Below are positions 12,286 through 21,926 of a DNA stretch of 64,000 nucleotides, in pieces. The stretch spans positions 1,302,001 through 1,366,000 of the forward strand of contig VINJ01000001.1 in NCBI GenBank assembly GCA_013376735.1, in the 5' to 3' direction. The position numbers and the translations under genes are program-made. The stretch is from a bacterium Scap17 (GTDB lineage Bacteria > Pseudomonadota > Gammaproteobacteria > Pseudomonadales > Halomonadaceae). The number at the start of each line of letters is the position of its first letter. Position 1 is the first letter of the stretch. Under the pieces are notes generated by a model. The model had not been told where the DNA came from, ran no database searches, and saw nothing but the letters and a program-made list of their open reading frames with translations.

Positions 12286-12410
12286 GTGATGGGCTCCTTG
12301 AGCGTGGCCACGCCTCTCGGGGCGTGTGCCGATGATGAAATTGGCCAGCGATAGTAGCAAATTTTGTGCGGCACGCCGCCTGTTGTTGCCTCACGCTGCC
12401 AGTGCGCCAA

Positions 12411-13622
12411 TCACGCACTGGCGATGGTACCCGTCAGGTTGAGCGAAGATGGCTCGCGCTCGTCGTCCGCAGGAGAAGGCGCCGAAGGGGCAGTGGCGGT
12501 GGCGTCGACTCCCTGATGTGTCCTGGACACTATGGGCTTGGACAGAGGTGTCTTGGAGCGTCGGCCGGGCACTTCACGTACCAGGCGCGGCATCAGGAAG
12601 CCGGGCAGGTGCTCAAGCAGCGCTTCCATCAGGTTGCAGGCCTCGTCATCGCTGACCGCGAAGTGGGCGGCGCCCTGCACCGGATCAAAGGCATGCAGGT
12701 AGTAGGGCAGTACGCCGCACTCGAAGAGGCGCTCGGCGAGGGCTGTCTGCACTCCCACGCTGTCATTGACGCCACGCAGGATGACGCCCTGGTTGAGCAG
12801 GGTGACGCCGGCGCTCTTGAGGCGAGTCATGGCGGCAGCGACGGCATCATCCAGCTCGTTGGCATGGTTGGTGTGAATGACCAGCACCTTCTGCAGGCGT
12901 GTGGTGCCCAGCCAGCCGAGCAGCTCGTCATTGACGCGGTCCGGAATCACCACCGGCAGGCGTGTGTGGATGCGCAGACGCTTGAGATGTGGAATCTCGC
13001 CCAGCGACTCCACCAGCCATGCCAGGCGCTTGTCGGGCGAGACCAGCGGGTCGCCGCCGGACAGGATCACCTCGTGGATGCGCTCGTCGGCGCGCAGGTA
13101 GTCGAGGATATCCTGCCATTGCGCGCGGCTGGGCTGATGGTCGTCATAGGGGAAGTGACGGCGAAAGCAGTAGCGGCAGTTGATCGCGCAGCCACCGCTG
13201 GCCATCAGCAGCACCCGATTGGTGTATTTGTGGATCAGCCCCGGCAGCGGTGTATGTTCGGCCTCTTCCAGCGGATCGGTGACGTAGCCGTCGAGCACGT
13301 CGGTCTCGGCGTCCAGCGGCAGCACTTGGCGCAGCAGCGGGTCGTCGGGGTCATTGGCGCGGATGCGGCTGGCATAGGCCTCGGGCACGCGGATCGAGAA
13401 TAGCTCATGGCCGTCGCGAGCGCCCGGCAGCCACTCGCGCTCCAGCCCCAGGCGCTCCAGCAGAGCCTGTGGAGAGCGGATCACGTCGCGTAGCTGTGCA
13501 CGCCAGTCATTCGGGGCAGACGGGGGTTCAGCGGCAGTCGAGAAGGCCTCTGAGGCACGACTTTCGTGGCTGTTGTGCGGGATGGTATGCAAGGATGCAG
13601 GGGTTCGGGTTATCATGCGCAT
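12411..13622 (-). CDS. epmB: EF-P lysine 2,3-aminomutase EpmB
   Basis: A radical-SAM enzyme of about 400 residues. CAINCRYC is the CxxxCxxC cluster site and [12 protein letters not shown] a further family motif. EpmB converts (S)-alpha-lysine to (R)-beta-lysine, which EpmA attaches to EF-P. It is divergent from efp, and epmA follows efp, so the set acts together. About 40 residues after the core (Ala, Pro and Ser rich) look like a disordered tail. Start codons GTG 13625, ATG 13622 and ATG 13616 are all close together; I chose 13622 with modest certainty. Confidence 0.93.
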   Translation of the reverse strand: MRMITRTPASLHTIPHNSHESRASEAFSTAAEPPSAPNDWRAQLRDVIRSPQALLERLGLEREWLPGARDGHELFSIRVPEAYASRIRANDPDDPLLRQVLPLDAETDVLDGYVTDPLEEAEHTPLPGLIHKYTNRVLLMASGGCAINCRYCFRRHFPYDDHQPSRAQWQDILDYLRADERIHEVILSGGDPLVSPDKRLAWLVESLGEIPHLKRLRIHTRLPVVIPDRVNDELLGWLGTTRLQKVLVIHTNHANELDDAVAAAMTRLKSAGVTLLNQGVILRGVNDSVGVQTALAERLFECGVLPYYLHAFDPVQGAAHFAVSDDEACNLMEALLEHLPGFLMPRLVREVPGRRSKTPLSKPIVSRTHQGVDATATAPSAPSPADDEREPSSLNLTGTIASA

Positions 13623-13635
13623 CACTTCTAGTCAT

Positions 13636-13659
13636 GATTGCAGCCGATTGACTGCAATC
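13636..13659. promoter_or_regulatory. 8-bp inverted repeat in the epmB–efp divergent region
   Basis: GATTGCAG at 13636–13643 is mirrored by CTGCAATC at 13652–13659 with an 8-base gap. The site is 49 bases upstream of the efp ATG and could be an operator or a leader hairpin. No regulator can be named. Confidence 0.4.
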
Positions 13660-13707
13660 TGGAATTCATGGCGGGCAAGACCCGTTAACGAGTCGAGAGC
13701 GAGCAAG

Positions 13708-14274
13708 ATGGCCAACTATTCTACCAACGAATTCAAGTCCGGTCTGAAAGTGATGCTGGACAATGATCCCTGTGCCATCGTCGATAACGAACTGGTCAAG
13801 CCGGGCAAGGGGCAGGCCTTCAACCGCGTCAAGCTGCGCAACCTGAAGACCGGTCGTGTATGGGAGCGTACTTTCAAGTCCGGCGAGAGCATCGAAGCCG
13901 CCGATGTCATGGAAGTCGACATGGAATACCTCTACACCGACGGTGAGATGTGGCACTTCATGCGTACCGATGGCTCCTTCGAGCAGTACGCCGTCGATGG
14001 CAAGGCGCTGGGCGACAACGTCAAGTGGCTGAAGGAGCAGGTCGTCTACACCATCACGCTGTGGAACGACAACGCGATTGCCGTGACGCCGCCGAACTTC
14101 ATCGAACTGGAAGTCGTCGAGACGGACCCTGGCCTCAAGGGGGATACCGCCAATGGTGGCTCCAAGCCGGCGACCCTGTCTTCCGGTGCCGTAGTGCGTG
14201 TGCCGCTGTTCATCAACCAGGGCGAAGTCCTCAAGGTTGATACCCGCAGCGCCGAGTACGTGTCTCGCGCCTGA
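13708..14274 (+). CDS. efp: Elongation factor P
   Basis: A 188-residue translation factor that rescues ribosomes stalled at consecutive prolines. The modified lysine is Lys34, in VKPGKGQAF, the site recognised by EpmA. This matches the neighbouring epmB and epmA, rather than the arginine rhamnosylated by EarP in other bacteria. The three-domain length equals E. coli EF-P. The open frame runs 45 codons upstream, but [17 protein letters not shown] is the conserved N-terminus. A weak terminator follows at 14303–14327. Confidence 0.97.
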   Translation: MANYSTNEFKSGLKVMLDNDPCAIVDNELVKPGKGQAFNRVKLRNLKTGRVWERTFKSGESIEAADVMEVDMEYLYTDGEMWHFMRTDGSFEQYAVDGKALGDNVKWLKEQVVYTITLWNDNAIAVTPPNFIELEVVETDPGLKGDTANGGSKPATLSSGAVVRVPLFINQGEVLKVDTRSAEYVSRA

Positions 14275-14302
14275 GTCCTTTCGCTCACGTCGTGAACACC
14301 CT

Positions 14303-14327
14303 GATGCCTCGCCTCGTGCGGGGCATC
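14303..14327 (+). terminator. Probable efp terminator hairpin
   Basis: GATGCC (14303–14308) pairs with GGCATC (14322–14327), with CGC/GCG continuing inside. Only a short T-rich stretch follows, so read-through to epmA is possible. Confidence 0.5.
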
Positions 14328-14333
14328 ATCGTT

Positions 14334-14390
14334 TGTGCTGCTCATCCGTGCTCCTCATTCGTGCTCCTCATTCGTGCTGGTCAGTCGTGC
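14334..14390 (+). repeat. 13-bp minisatellite between efp and epmA
   Basis: Four adjacent 13-bp units (TGTGCTGCTCATC, CGTGCTCCTCATT, CGTGCTCCTCATT, CGTGCTGGTCAGT) are followed by a partial CGTGC. The two middle copies are identical. The array lies 70–126 bases upstream of the epmA start. Confidence 0.85.
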
Positions 14391-14459
14391 AGGGTGATCG
14401 TGTCGATCAGCCCTCGCGGTTGGCCAACGTTTCCCGCTGATACCTCCCTTGAGCTTCCC

Positions 14460-15566
14460 ATGTCTGATGCCGATTCTTCCGCCGCTGCTTCACCTCTTTC
14501 AGCCGCTGTCCTGGTAGAGGACTGGGCGCCCACTGTCACGCGCGAGCGACTCGTCCAGCGTGCGCGTCTGATCAGCGAGGTGCGCACCTTCTTCGCCGAG
14601 CGTGGAGTGCTGGAGGTGGAAACGCCGGTGCTGGGGCGGGCCGGTTCGACGGATGTCGGTCTCGCGTCATTGTCCTTGGCCGCGCAGCTGCCGGGTGAGC
14701 GTGAGCGCGTGCCGCTGTGGCTGCAGACCTCGCCGGAATTTCACATGAAGCGCCTGCTGGCGGCCGGTAGTGGACCGATCTTCCAGATCGCGCGTGCCTT
14801 CCGTGATGGCGAGGTCAGCCGTCGCCATAATCCCGAGTTCTGCATGCTGGAGTGGTACCGCCCCGGCATGAATCTTGAGGCGCTGATGACGGAGACTTGC
14901 GAGCTGATCCGGCGCGTGATGACGCTCGGGGCACAGCTGACCGGCCAGCCGTCGCTGCTCAGTGAGTCTCAGGATGCCCAGGCCAGGCCTGCTATCACGC
15001 CTTACCGTGCACTGTTTCGCCGTGTGCTGTCGCTGGACCCCTTCACGGCCACGCTCGAGGAGCTGCGAGCCGCCTGTGCGCGCGAATGTGAGGTCGCGGC
15101 TGATGACTGGTCGCATGAGACCTGCCTGGATGCGCTGATGAGCCTGGTGATCGAGCCGACTCTTGGCTCAGGGTCACAGGGCGCAGAAGCGCAGGGACAA
15201 GCTATCGTGGAGCTGGTCACCGAGTATCCGGCTGCGCAGGCTGCCTTGGCGCGCAAGCACCAGGACAGTGAGGGTGATTGGGTGGCATCGCGCTTCGAGG
15301 CCTACGTGGCGGGCATCGAGCTGGCCAACGGCTATGACGAGCTGACTGATGCCAGTGAGCAGGCGGTGCGCTTTGCCGAAGACAATGCCGCGCGAATTGC
15401 CCAGGGGCTGCCTGAGGTAGCGGCGGACCAGCGCCTGTTGGCGGCCCTGCAGGCGGGAATGCCCACGGGGAGCGGGGTGGCGTTGGGGCTGGATCGTCTG
15501 ATCATGCTGGCGCTGGGAGAGCGCGATATCTCGGCGGTCATCGCTTTCCCGGCATCACGTGCTTGA
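14460..15566 (+). CDS. epmA: EF-P–lysine lysyltransferase EpmA
   Basis: A 368-residue class II lysyl-tRNA-synthetase paralogue without the anticodon-binding domain. Motif 2 is around FRDGEVSRRHNPEFCMLEWY and motif 3 is GVALGLDRLIMLALG. EpmA ligates beta-lysine to Lys34 of EF-P. The protein is about 40 residues longer than the E. coli enzyme, with an Ala/Ser-rich N-terminus. The start MSDADSS at 14460 follows a weak ribosome binding region; the frame upstream runs through the 13-bp repeat and is not credible coding sequence. Confidence 0.93.
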   Translation: MSDADSSAAASPLSAAVLVEDWAPTVTRERLVQRARLISEVRTFFAERGVLEVETPVLGRAGSTDVGLASLSLAAQLPGERERVPLWLQTSPEFHMKRLLAAGSGPIFQIARAFRDGEVSRRHNPEFCMLEWYRPGMNLEALMTETCELIRRVMTLGAQLTGQPSLLSESQDAQARPAITPYRALFRRVLSLDPFTATLEELRAACARECEVAADDWSHETCLDALMSLVIEPTLGSGSQGAEAQGQAIVELVTEYPAAQAALARKHQDSEGDWVASRFEAYVAGIELANGYDELTDASEQAVRFAEDNAARIAQGLPEVAADQRLLAALQAGMPTGSGVALGLDRLIMLALGERDISAVIAFPASRA

Positions 15567-15960
15567 GAGCCGACATGAGAGGCAGCTTTCGATGTGAATT
15601 GCGTGAATCCCAGCGTTTATTGCCAACACGCTTGCCGAGCGTGCGTCGACTAGACTGGAGAGGTCAGCGTGGAGGGTTGGCGCTTGCCGGCGAAGCCCGC
15701 AGGCAAGGTGATGGCAGGACCAGGGCAATGGTCGCAGCGGGTCTTCTTTTATCGGGCATGGTGAAAGAAGGCGACAGATGATGACTCGAACCCTCGGAGC
15801 CTTCGAGGCATCATCCGGCAGTCGCGTCGTGAGAGCGTGACGCCCGTCATGGAGGACTCTGATCTGTTTGGGCACTGAAGGTAGTGATCACCCCGATGGC
15901 AGCGTTCATCGCGGGGCAAGGCAAGAAGGCGAGGAGCGCGGTCAGGCTCCTGTCGTTAAA
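15567..15960 (+). ncRNA. Structured gene-free stretch, possible small RNA
   Basis: Nearly 400 bases after epmA hold no convincing gene. Several hairpins can be drawn, among them CCTCG/CGAGG near 15800 and CCCCGATG/CATCGCGGGG near 15892–15917. Many GGA triplets occur, and the stretch ends at a strong intrinsic terminator at 15961–15988. That is the layout expected of a small RNA or long 3' UTR. No good sigma-70 promoter was found and no known RNA family is recognised, so the call is tentative. Confidence 0.25.
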
Positions 15961-15988
15961 AAGGGAAGCCAGGGGCTTCCCTTTTTTT
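15961..15988. terminator. Strong bidirectional terminator downstream of psd
   Basis: A 10-bp stem AAGGGAAGCC / GGCTTCCCTT with a 3-base loop is followed by seven T on the plus strand. The minus strand also ends in five T, so it can serve psd as well as plus-strand transcripts from the epmA side. Confidence 0.9.
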
Positions 15989-16053
15989 ATGCTCGGGTTT
16001 CATGTGCAGGCTTTATGCGCGAGTGTCGTGCTCGCGCTGCGCCAGGCCTGACC

Positions 16054-16965
16054 TTATTTCTCGTCTGTGGTCGGCGTGCCCTGCGCCGTCTCTGCCGCAT
16101 GCGCTTCTGACTCGGCTGGTGCTGTCGCAGACGGACGCATGCCGAGTGACTGTCCCATGCTGACCTTCTGGCCCGGCGTCAGGGCGTCATCGAACTCGAC
16201 GCTGTCCGGGAAGCACATCACTACGGTGGAACCGAGCTGGAAGCGACCCATCTCGGCGCCGCGCGCCAGCTCGATGAGTTGATCGAAACGGGTCGTCTCG
16301 ACATCACCGGAAAGCGGCGTGATCTGACCACTCCAGACGGTCTTGATCGCCGCGACGATCATCGCGCCCACCAGCACCATGGCCATCGGGCCATGCTCGG
16401 TCTCGAAGATGCAGACCAGGCGTTCGTTGCGCGCGAAGAGGCCCGGTACGTGCTTGGCAGTGGCTTCGTTGACCGAGAACAGGCGCCCCGGAACGTAGGC
16501 CATCTCGATCAGACGCCCGGCCACCGGCATATGAACGCGATGGTAGTCCTTCGGTGACAGGTAGACGGTGGCGAAGCGACCGTTGCGGAAGGGCGCGGCA
16601 CGCGCTTCACTGCCACCCAGCAGCTGGGTCAGCGAGAACGCCTGACCCTTGGCCTGTACCAGGGTGCCGTGGTCGATGTTGCCGAACTGGGACAGTACGC
16701 CATCGGCCGGTGACACCAGGCCTTCACCGATGGGGCGGGCGTCCGCCTTGAGGGCACGGGTGAAGAAGTCATTGAAGCAGGCGTAGGCACGCGGATTCTC
16801 CTCGAGCGCCTCGTTCATGTTGACGCCGTAGGCCTTGATGAAACGCTCGATGAAGGTGTTCTTGACCCACGGATTGGTGCAGGCGGCGACACGGCCGATG
16901 AGGCGTGAGATCAGGTGCTGGGGCAGTGGGTACTGGCTCAGGGAAAACAGCTTGGCGCGATCCAC
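16054..16965 (-). CDS. psd: Phosphatidylserine decarboxylase proenzyme
   Basis: A 303-residue inner-membrane-associated enzyme making phosphatidylethanolamine. The self-cleavage site is LGST in [11 protein letters not shown]; cleavage between Gly and Ser makes the pyruvoyl group on the small alpha chain. [15 protein letters not shown] is the conserved catalytic-histidine segment. The C-terminal tail of about 35 residues after the LGST domain is Ala, Glu and Thr rich and probably unstructured. A terminator separates it from the upstream sulfurtransferase gene; Pseudomonas has the same gene pair. Confidence 0.96.
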   Translation of the reverse strand: MDRAKLFSLSQYPLPQHLISRLIGRVAACTNPWVKNTFIERFIKAYGVNMNEALEENPRAYACFNDFFTRALKADARPIGEGLVSPADGVLSQFGNIDHGTLVQAKGQAFSLTQLLGGSEARAAPFRNGRFATVYLSPKDYHRVHMPVAGRLIEMAYVPGRLFSVNEATAKHVPGLFARNERLVCIFETEHGPMAMVLVGAMIVAAIKTVWSGQITPLSGDVETTRFDQLIELARGAEMGRFQLGSTVVMCFPDSVEFDDALTPGQKVSMGQSLGMRPSATAPAESEAHAAETAQGTPTTDEK

Positions 16966-17001
16966 GATGGCGATCCTTGCAGGCTCTTTCAGGAATGAAA
17001 A

Positions 17002-17024
17002 GCCCGCTCCTCGAGAGGGCGGGC
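17002..17024 (-). terminator. Terminator between the sulfurtransferase gene and psd
   Basis: GCCCGC (17002–17007) pairs with GCGGGC (17019–17024), extended inward by two pairs. On the minus strand it is followed by TTTTC. It ends the transcript coming from 18081. Confidence 0.75.
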
Positions 17025-17217
17025 GTTGGCCGGCTCAAGCGGCGGCCAGCAGTTGGGCTGCACCTTAGCCCATCGTCAATAACGGCTCAAGCCTGCGGAT
17101 CGCCGCAGTCGTGGGCCTGGCGACAGTTGCTAGGCAGGCCATGCGCGTCATCTCGACATGGCCTGCCCTGGCGTGCTGGCGATCGAAAGGGGCATTCCAG
17201 TCTGCGATCGAGCGCCT

Positions 17218-18081
17218 TCAGCGCTCGATGGGCGTATCGTCACGGTTGCCCCATTCCTTCCAGGAGCCCGGATAGGCGCGCACATCGCTGAAGCCAAGCG
17301 CCTGACCCACCAGCCAGGTCAGGCCGGAGCGGTGATGGCTCTGGCAGTGTGTCACGATGTGCTGTTCGGGGTTGAGGCCGCGAGCGCCCAGTTCGGTCAT
17401 CAGCTCCGCATAGTCGCGGATGCGCAGGTTGCGCTCACGGTCCATGGCCTCGGTCCACTCGAAATGCACGGCGCCCGGAATATGGCCGAGGCGGGCGTTC
17501 TGGCCCTTCTCGCCGCGATATTCCTCCGCCGAGCGTGCATCCCAGATCACGACGCTGTTCTGCGGATCCTCGGCCGCCAGCCGATCGAGAATGTCCTCCC
17601 GCGTCGCCATCACGCTGGCGTCCATGTAGGCGGCGTGATACTCGCTGGGACTCCAGTCGCTGGTGGCGTCACTCAGCGGCAGGCCATCGCCTTGCCATGC
17701 GTGCAGGCCACCATTGAGGTAGCTGTAACGGGTATGGCCGAGCAGCGCCAGGGTCCACAGCAGGCGTCCGGCCCAGCCGCCTCCTTCATCGTCATAGGCC
17801 ACCACATGGCTGTCACGGGTGATGCCAAGGGCTGACATCACCTCAGACAGCGCCTCGGGGCTCGGCACGCCGGGAATGTCATCGTCATTGCTGCCGACCA
17901 GCTGCTTGAAGTCGAGCAGGCGAGCGCCGGGCACGTGACGCGCATGGCTCTCGGCTTTCAGCGGCACATCGACGATCACGATATCAGGATGGTCGAGCAT
18001 TTCCGCGAGCTGCTGCGGTTCGACGATCAAGGGCAGCAGGTCGGCTTCCGAGGGGGAAGGATGTGAAGAATCGTGAGACAT
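17218..18081 (-). CDS. Two-domain rhodanese-type sulfurtransferase
   Basis: A 287-residue protein with two rhodanese domains. The N-terminal one is inactive and the C-terminal one carries the active cysteine in THCQSHHRSGLTW. This CQxHHRS loop is the type seen in Pseudomonas RhdA-like proteins rather than the CGSGVTA loop of E. coli SseA. It moves sulfane sulfur from thiosulfate or mercaptopyruvate to cyanide or other acceptors; which donor is used cannot be read from sequence. No signal peptide is seen, so it is probably cytoplasmic. Confidence 0.88.
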   Translation of the reverse strand: MSHDSSHPSPSEADLLPLIVEPQQLAEMLDHPDIVIVDVPLKAESHARHVPGARLLDFKQLVGSNDDDIPGVPSPEALSEVMSALGITRDSHVVAYDDEGGGWAGRLLWTLALLGHTRYSYLNGGLHAWQGDGLPLSDATSDWSPSEYHAAYMDASVMATREDILDRLAAEDPQNSVVIWDARSAEEYRGEKGQNARLGHIPGAVHFEWTEAMDRERNLRIRDYAELMTELGARGLNPEQHIVTHCQSHHRSGLTWLVGQALGFSDVRAYPGSWKEWGNRDDTPIER

Positions 18082-18653
18082 GGCGTAATCCTTGCTTCTA
18101 CGAAGAGAGTGGTCCTTCCGGCATCATGGCACGTCGGCTGGCGCTGTGGTCAAGTCACTGTGATCAAGAGATGCAATCAAGTGACTGCGGCGAGGCGAAG
18201 TGTCACCGCGCCAGATTCCTTGCCATCTTGTCCCCTGAAACGACATGTTTTCAGTATAATGCCGCGCGTCACATTCTGGGGCGAACGTGTGAAAGCCCAG
18301 TGCGCGCCACGACCTGACCTCCTGGACAGCCTTCCGGATTCCGGCCAGTTTCAAGGGCGGGGTTCTGGTCAGCTGGCGAGACCAGCCAGTAGCCCCAGCC
18401 GCCAGTAGATCCAGTCGGTCTTGTCGAGAGAAGCGCGTGTTTCAGCCCAGCGCCCTGTGGCGAATGCAACATTGGCCCTCGAGGCATCCTCTTCGCGGCC
18501 TCAGGCAATACACTGTCTGTCACCAGTGGCGCTGCTGCACTTTTCGGGTGCGGCGCTGGCGCTCAATGTGTGTCATTTTGGTGCAGCGTGTCGGCGCCCC
18601 GTCGATGCTGAGCTGCTACTCAAATCGCTTCATCCTGAACGGGAGTCATCATC
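18082..18653. other. Gene-free divergent region upstream of the purine permease
   Basis: This stretch of 572 bases lies between divergent genes. A perfect TATAAT stands at 18255–18260 without a good -35 at normal spacing. Two short direct repeats are present: three units of about 13–14 bp at 18149–18189 around the shared ATCAAG, and two 16-bp units at 18385–18416 beginning GCCAGTAG. No tRNA, riboswitch or gene is recognised. Confidence 0.5.
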
Positions 18654-19988
18654 TTGCTCGAGCGCCTATTCTCACTGCGTGCCGAAGGCACCACGACGCG
18701 CACGGAAGTGCTGGCGGGCATCGCCACCTTCATGGCGTCGATGTACATCATCGTGGTCAATCCCGGCATCCTGTCAGCCGCCGGCGTGCCATTCAGTGCG
18801 GCCCTCACGGCGACCGTGCTGGTCAGCTTCTTCGGCAGCCTGATGATGGGCCTGTACGCGCGCAACCCGATCCTGGTCGCGCCGGGCATGGGCATCAATG
18901 CCCTGTTCGCCTACACCATGGTGCTGGGCGGCGGCATGAGCTGGGAGGTCGCGCTGGGCTGCGTCTTCTGGGCCGGTGTCATCTTCGCGGTACTGGCCAT
19001 GTTCAACGTTCGCCGCCTGGTGATCGATGCGATTCCCGCTCAGCTCCGCTACGCCATCGCCTGTGGTATCGGCCTGTTCATCACCTTGATCGGCCTGGTG
19101 AATGCCAAGCTGATCGTCTCCAACCCGGTCACCGTGGTCAGTGTCGCGCCGATGACGCCCTCGCTGGTGGTCTTCCTGCTGGGGCTGGCGCTGACCGCCA
19201 TCCTGGTCGCGAAGCGCATTCACGGCGCACTGATCATCGGCATCATCGTCACGACCCTGATGGCGACCACCATCGGGCGTCTGTGGGGGGATGGCAGCGC
19301 CTACTTCCCGCCGGAGATCGCCCAACCGACGCTGGTCAACTTCACCGGTATCTTCGCTGCGCCTGATTTCAGCGGCCTGCTGGCGCTGGACCTGCTCGGT
19401 TCGCTCAAGGTGGCCTATGCGCCGTTCATCTTCGTCATCCTGTTCACGGTGTTCTTCGATGCGCTCTCGACCTTCATGGCGGTGGCCGAGGCGGGCAACC
19501 TGAAGGACGAGAATGGTGACCCGCGCAATATCCGACGCTCGATGATGGTCGATGCCTTCTCGGCGCTGGTGTCCGCGCCACTCGGCACCAGTCCGGCGAA
19601 CGCCTACATTGAATCTGCGGCCGGTATCAGTCAGGGCGGACGCACCGGGCTGGTCGCGGTGGTGGTGGCGCTCTGCTTCCTGCCGTTCCTGTTCCTGGCG
19701 CCGCTGCTGTCGCTGGTGCCGTCCATCGCGACTGCCCCGGCGCTGATCCTGGTCGGCGTGTTCATGATGGAGCCGATCGGCAAGATCCACTGGCACCAGT
19801 TCGATGATGCGATCCCGGCCTTCATCGCCATGGTGATGATTCCGCTGACCTACTCCATCACCCACGGTATCGTGTACGGTTTCCTGAGCTTCGTGGTCAT
19901 TAAGCTCGGTGTCGGCAAGGCGCGCGAGATTCGCCCGACCATGTGGGTGCTGTTCGCGCTGTCACTGCTGCTGTTGCTGGAAGGCTAG
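18654..19988 (+). CDS. NCS2-family purine permease
   Basis: A 444-residue membrane protein with about 12–14 hydrophobic segments, of the AzgA/GhxP/PurP branch that imports adenine, guanine or hypoxanthine with protons. Family marks are the N-terminal RTEVLAGIATFMASMYIIVV, NPILVAPGMGINALFAYT, the segment FFDALSTFMAVAEAGNL and GTSPANAYIESAAGI. Translation appears to start at TTG 18654, eight bases after GGGAG. The exact purine is not decidable. It is a single-gene unit ending at the terminator at 20051–20091. Confidence 0.9.
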   Translation: MLERLFSLRAEGTTTRTEVLAGIATFMASMYIIVVNPGILSAAGVPFSAALTATVLVSFFGSLMMGLYARNPILVAPGMGINALFAYTMVLGGGMSWEVALGCVFWAGVIFAVLAMFNVRRLVIDAIPAQLRYAIACGIGLFITLIGLVNAKLIVSNPVTVVSVAPMTPSLVVFLLGLALTAILVAKRIHGALIIGIIVTTLMATTIGRLWGDGSAYFPPEIAQPTLVNFTGIFAAPDFSGLLALDLLGSLKVAYAPFIFVILFTVFFDALSTFMAVAEAGNLKDENGDPRNIRRSMMVDAFSALVSAPLGTSPANAYIESAAGISQGGRTGLVAVVVALCFLPFLFLAPLLSLVPSIATAPALILVGVFMMEPIGKIHWHQFDDAIPAFIAMVMIPLTYSITHGIVYGFLSFVVIKLGVGKAREIRPTMWVLFALSLLLLLEG

Positions 19989-20001
19989 GCTTCGAAAGCG
20001 G

Positions 20002-20037
20002 CAGTGATATGTCTCGAGGCTGTGATGTATCTCGATA
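20002..20037 (+). repeat. 18-bp degenerate tandem duplication
   Basis: Two adjacent 18-bp units (GCAGTGATATGTCTCGAG and GCTGTGATGTATCTCGAT) match at 14 positions. They lie between the permease stop and its terminator. Confidence 0.6.
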
Positions 20038-20050
20038 GTTTCGAGCATGA

Positions 20051-20091
20051 AAAAGCCCCGTCAGGCAGTGACTGCCTGGCGGGGCTTTTTT
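20051..20091. terminator. Bidirectional terminator between the permease gene and rsgA
   Basis: AAAAGCCCCG and CGGGGCTTTTTT form the outer stem, and CAGGCAG/CTGCCTG extend it around a TGA loop. Both strands end in T-runs, serving the two convergent genes. Confidence 0.95.
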
Positions 20092-20114
20092 GACGACTTC
20101 TGGATCGCGCCTGA

Positions 20115-21125
20115 TCAGCTCTCGGTCAGCGAGAGCAGAATCTTCTTGTAGCTCTCGAAGCGCACGCGGCCGATCTCACCATTGTCCACGGCCTGCAGCA
20201 GGGCGCAGCCCGGTTCCTTCTCGTGCTTGCAGTCGCGGAAGCGGCAATAGCCGAGATAATCGTGGAACTCGCGGAAGCCGTCGGTGACCTGCTCGGGAGT
20301 CAGGTGCACCAGGCCGAATTCACGGATACCGGGCGAGTCGATCAGGTCACCGCCATCCGGCATGTGATAGAGCCAGGCGGTGGTGGTGGTGTGCGTGCCC
20401 TGGCGTGATTCGGTCGACAGCGGGCCGACGCGAACCTCTTCCCTGGGCAGCAGCATGCCGATCAGGGACGACTTGCCGACGCCACTCTGGCCGACGAAGA
20501 CTGAGGTGCGGTCGCTGAGCTGGGCCTTGAGGGCATCGAGCCCCGATTCGCCACGCGTGGTACAGGCGACGACTTCGTAGCCGAGTGCCTCATAGCGCGC
20601 CAGCAGGTCGCGCAGCTCACCGCCGCTTTCCGGCAGCAGGTCGACCTTGTTGAGCACCAGCACCGGCGTGATGCCGGTGGCTTCCGCGGCGATCAGATAG
20701 CGATCGATCAGGTTGGGCTGCGGGGCGGGTTCGGCGGCGAACACGATCAGGATCTGGTCGATGTTGGCCGCCACCGGCTTGAGCACGCCACGCATGTCGG
20801 GGCGTTCAAGCTCGGTGGTGCGTGCGCCACGCGCGACGACGACGCCGCTGGCATCGCTGGCCTCGCGCCAGATGACCCGGTCTCCGGTGACCAACGTCTC
20901 GAGGTTGGCGCGCAGGTGGCAGCGATGCAGGCTGCCGGATTCGCTCTCGACTTCCAGGCTGCGCCCGTAGTGGGCGATGACACGGCCATGCTGCTCCGGG
21001 CCATATTCGCCGGCGTCGAGCTTGTCGCGGTCCTGCGTCTCGCGCTTTTCGGCGCGCTTGGTACGCTCGGCCTGCACCTTCTCGATTCGCCATTGCTGCT
21101 GGCGGCTTAGCTTGCGTTTACTCAT
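20115..21125 (-). CDS. rsgA: Small-subunit ribosome maturation GTPase RsgA
   Basis: A 336-residue circularly permuted GTPase. Motifs appear in permuted order: G4 NKVD, then G1 GQSGVGKSSLIG, then G3 DSPGIREFG. An N-terminal OB fold and a C-terminal zinc site (CRFRDCKHEKEPGC) flank it. RsgA helps late 30S subunit assembly and releases RbfA. The start MSKRKLSRQQQ at 21125 matches the lysine-rich N-terminus of the family; the open frame continues about 265 codons beyond it, opposite orn, and is spurious there. It is divergent from orn. Confidence 0.96.
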   Translation of the reverse strand: MSKRKLSRQQQWRIEKVQAERTKRAEKRETQDRDKLDAGEYGPEQHGRVIAHYGRSLEVESESGSLHRCHLRANLETLVTGDRVIWREASDASGVVVARGARTTELERPDMRGVLKPVAANIDQILIVFAAEPAPQPNLIDRYLIAAEATGITPVLVLNKVDLLPESGGELRDLLARYEALGYEVVACTTRGESGLDALKAQLSDRTSVFVGQSGVGKSSLIGMLLPREEVRVGPLSTESRQGTHTTTTAWLYHMPDGGDLIDSPGIREFGLVHLTPEQVTDGFREFHDYLGYCRFRDCKHEKEPGCALLQAVDNGEIGRVRFESYKKILLSLTES

Positions 21126-21308
21126 GCTTGGCTGGTGACTCCGGTCGCCGTTCGTTCGCCAGGGATGGGAGAGTCTTCCCCCGTCTGCGGCGCGATTGTA
21201 CCCTTTGCGCCCTCGGGTGTCGTGCGACGCCCCGGGATGGCGTGTGATACTGCGGCCACTGGCTGGCGTCTTGCGCCATTCCATCCTCAGTTCAGCAAGG
21301 AGTGACCC

Positions 21309-21881
21309 ATGGCAAACCCCACCGAGCAGGCCGACCGCCTCATCTGGATCGACCTGGAAATGACCGGTCTCGACCCGGCGCATGAGCGCATCATCGAGGT
21401 GGCCACGCTGGTCACCGACGGCGACCTCAACCTGATCGCCGAAGGCCCGGTGCTGGCCGTGCATCAGCCGGACAGCCTGCTGGAGGCGATGGATGAGTGG
21501 AATACGCGCACCCATGGTGAATCCGGGCTGGTGAAGCGCGTCAAGGAAAGTCAGGTGGATACCGCCGAAGCCGAACGCCAGACTCTCGAGTTCCTGGCCC
21601 GGCACGTGGCGGCAGGCGCCTCGCCGATGTGTGGCAACAGCGTGCATCAGGACCGCCGCTTCCTGCAGCACGAGATGCCGCTGCTGGAAGCATTCTTCCA
21701 CTACCGCAACATCGATGTCTCGACCCTGAAAGAGCTGGCCAAGCGCTGGAATCCGGCCGCGCTCGACGGCTTCAAGAAGCGTGCGACTCACCAGGCGATG
21801 GACGATATCCGCGAATCCCTGGCGGAGCTTGCGCATTACCGCAAGACCTTCCTCAAGCTGACCCAGCAGGGCATCGTCTGA
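21309..21881 (+). CDS. orn: Oligoribonuclease
   Basis: A 190-residue DEDDh 3'–5' exonuclease that degrades 2–5-nt RNAs, including pGpG from cyclic-di-GMP turnover. Catalytic motifs are [23 protein letters not shown] and the final [11 protein letters not shown]. The length is typical. AAGGAG precedes the ATG at good spacing. It is divergent from rsgA, a pairing known in Pseudomonas and E. coli. Confidence 0.97.
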   Translation: MANPTEQADRLIWIDLEMTGLDPAHERIIEVATLVTDGDLNLIAEGPVLAVHQPDSLLEAMDEWNTRTHGESGLVKRVKESQVDTAEAERQTLEFLARHVAAGASPMCGNSVHQDRRFLQHEMPLLEAFFHYRNIDVSTLKELAKRWNPAALDGFKKRATHQAMDDIRESLAELAHYRKTFLKLTQQGIV

Positions 21882-21926
21882 ACATCGTGCCTCAACTGAA
21901 AGCGATAGCGCTGGAGGCAACGCCTC

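Noticed and set aside
11478-15660. Identical CTAGACTGGAG at 11478–11488 and 15650–15660 as a shared operator
   Set aside because: Each could be a TAGACT -10, but neither has a -35 at proper spacing; 11 bases shared twice is weak evidence.
15563-15781. 72-codon frame after epmA
   Set aside because: Overlaps the epmA stop, arginine-rich shadow-like composition, no start signal.
18255-18260. Perfect TATAAT as a tRNA or permease promoter
   Set aside because: The nearest -35-like TTGTCC is 21 bases away and no tRNA follows, so it is not listed as a promoter.
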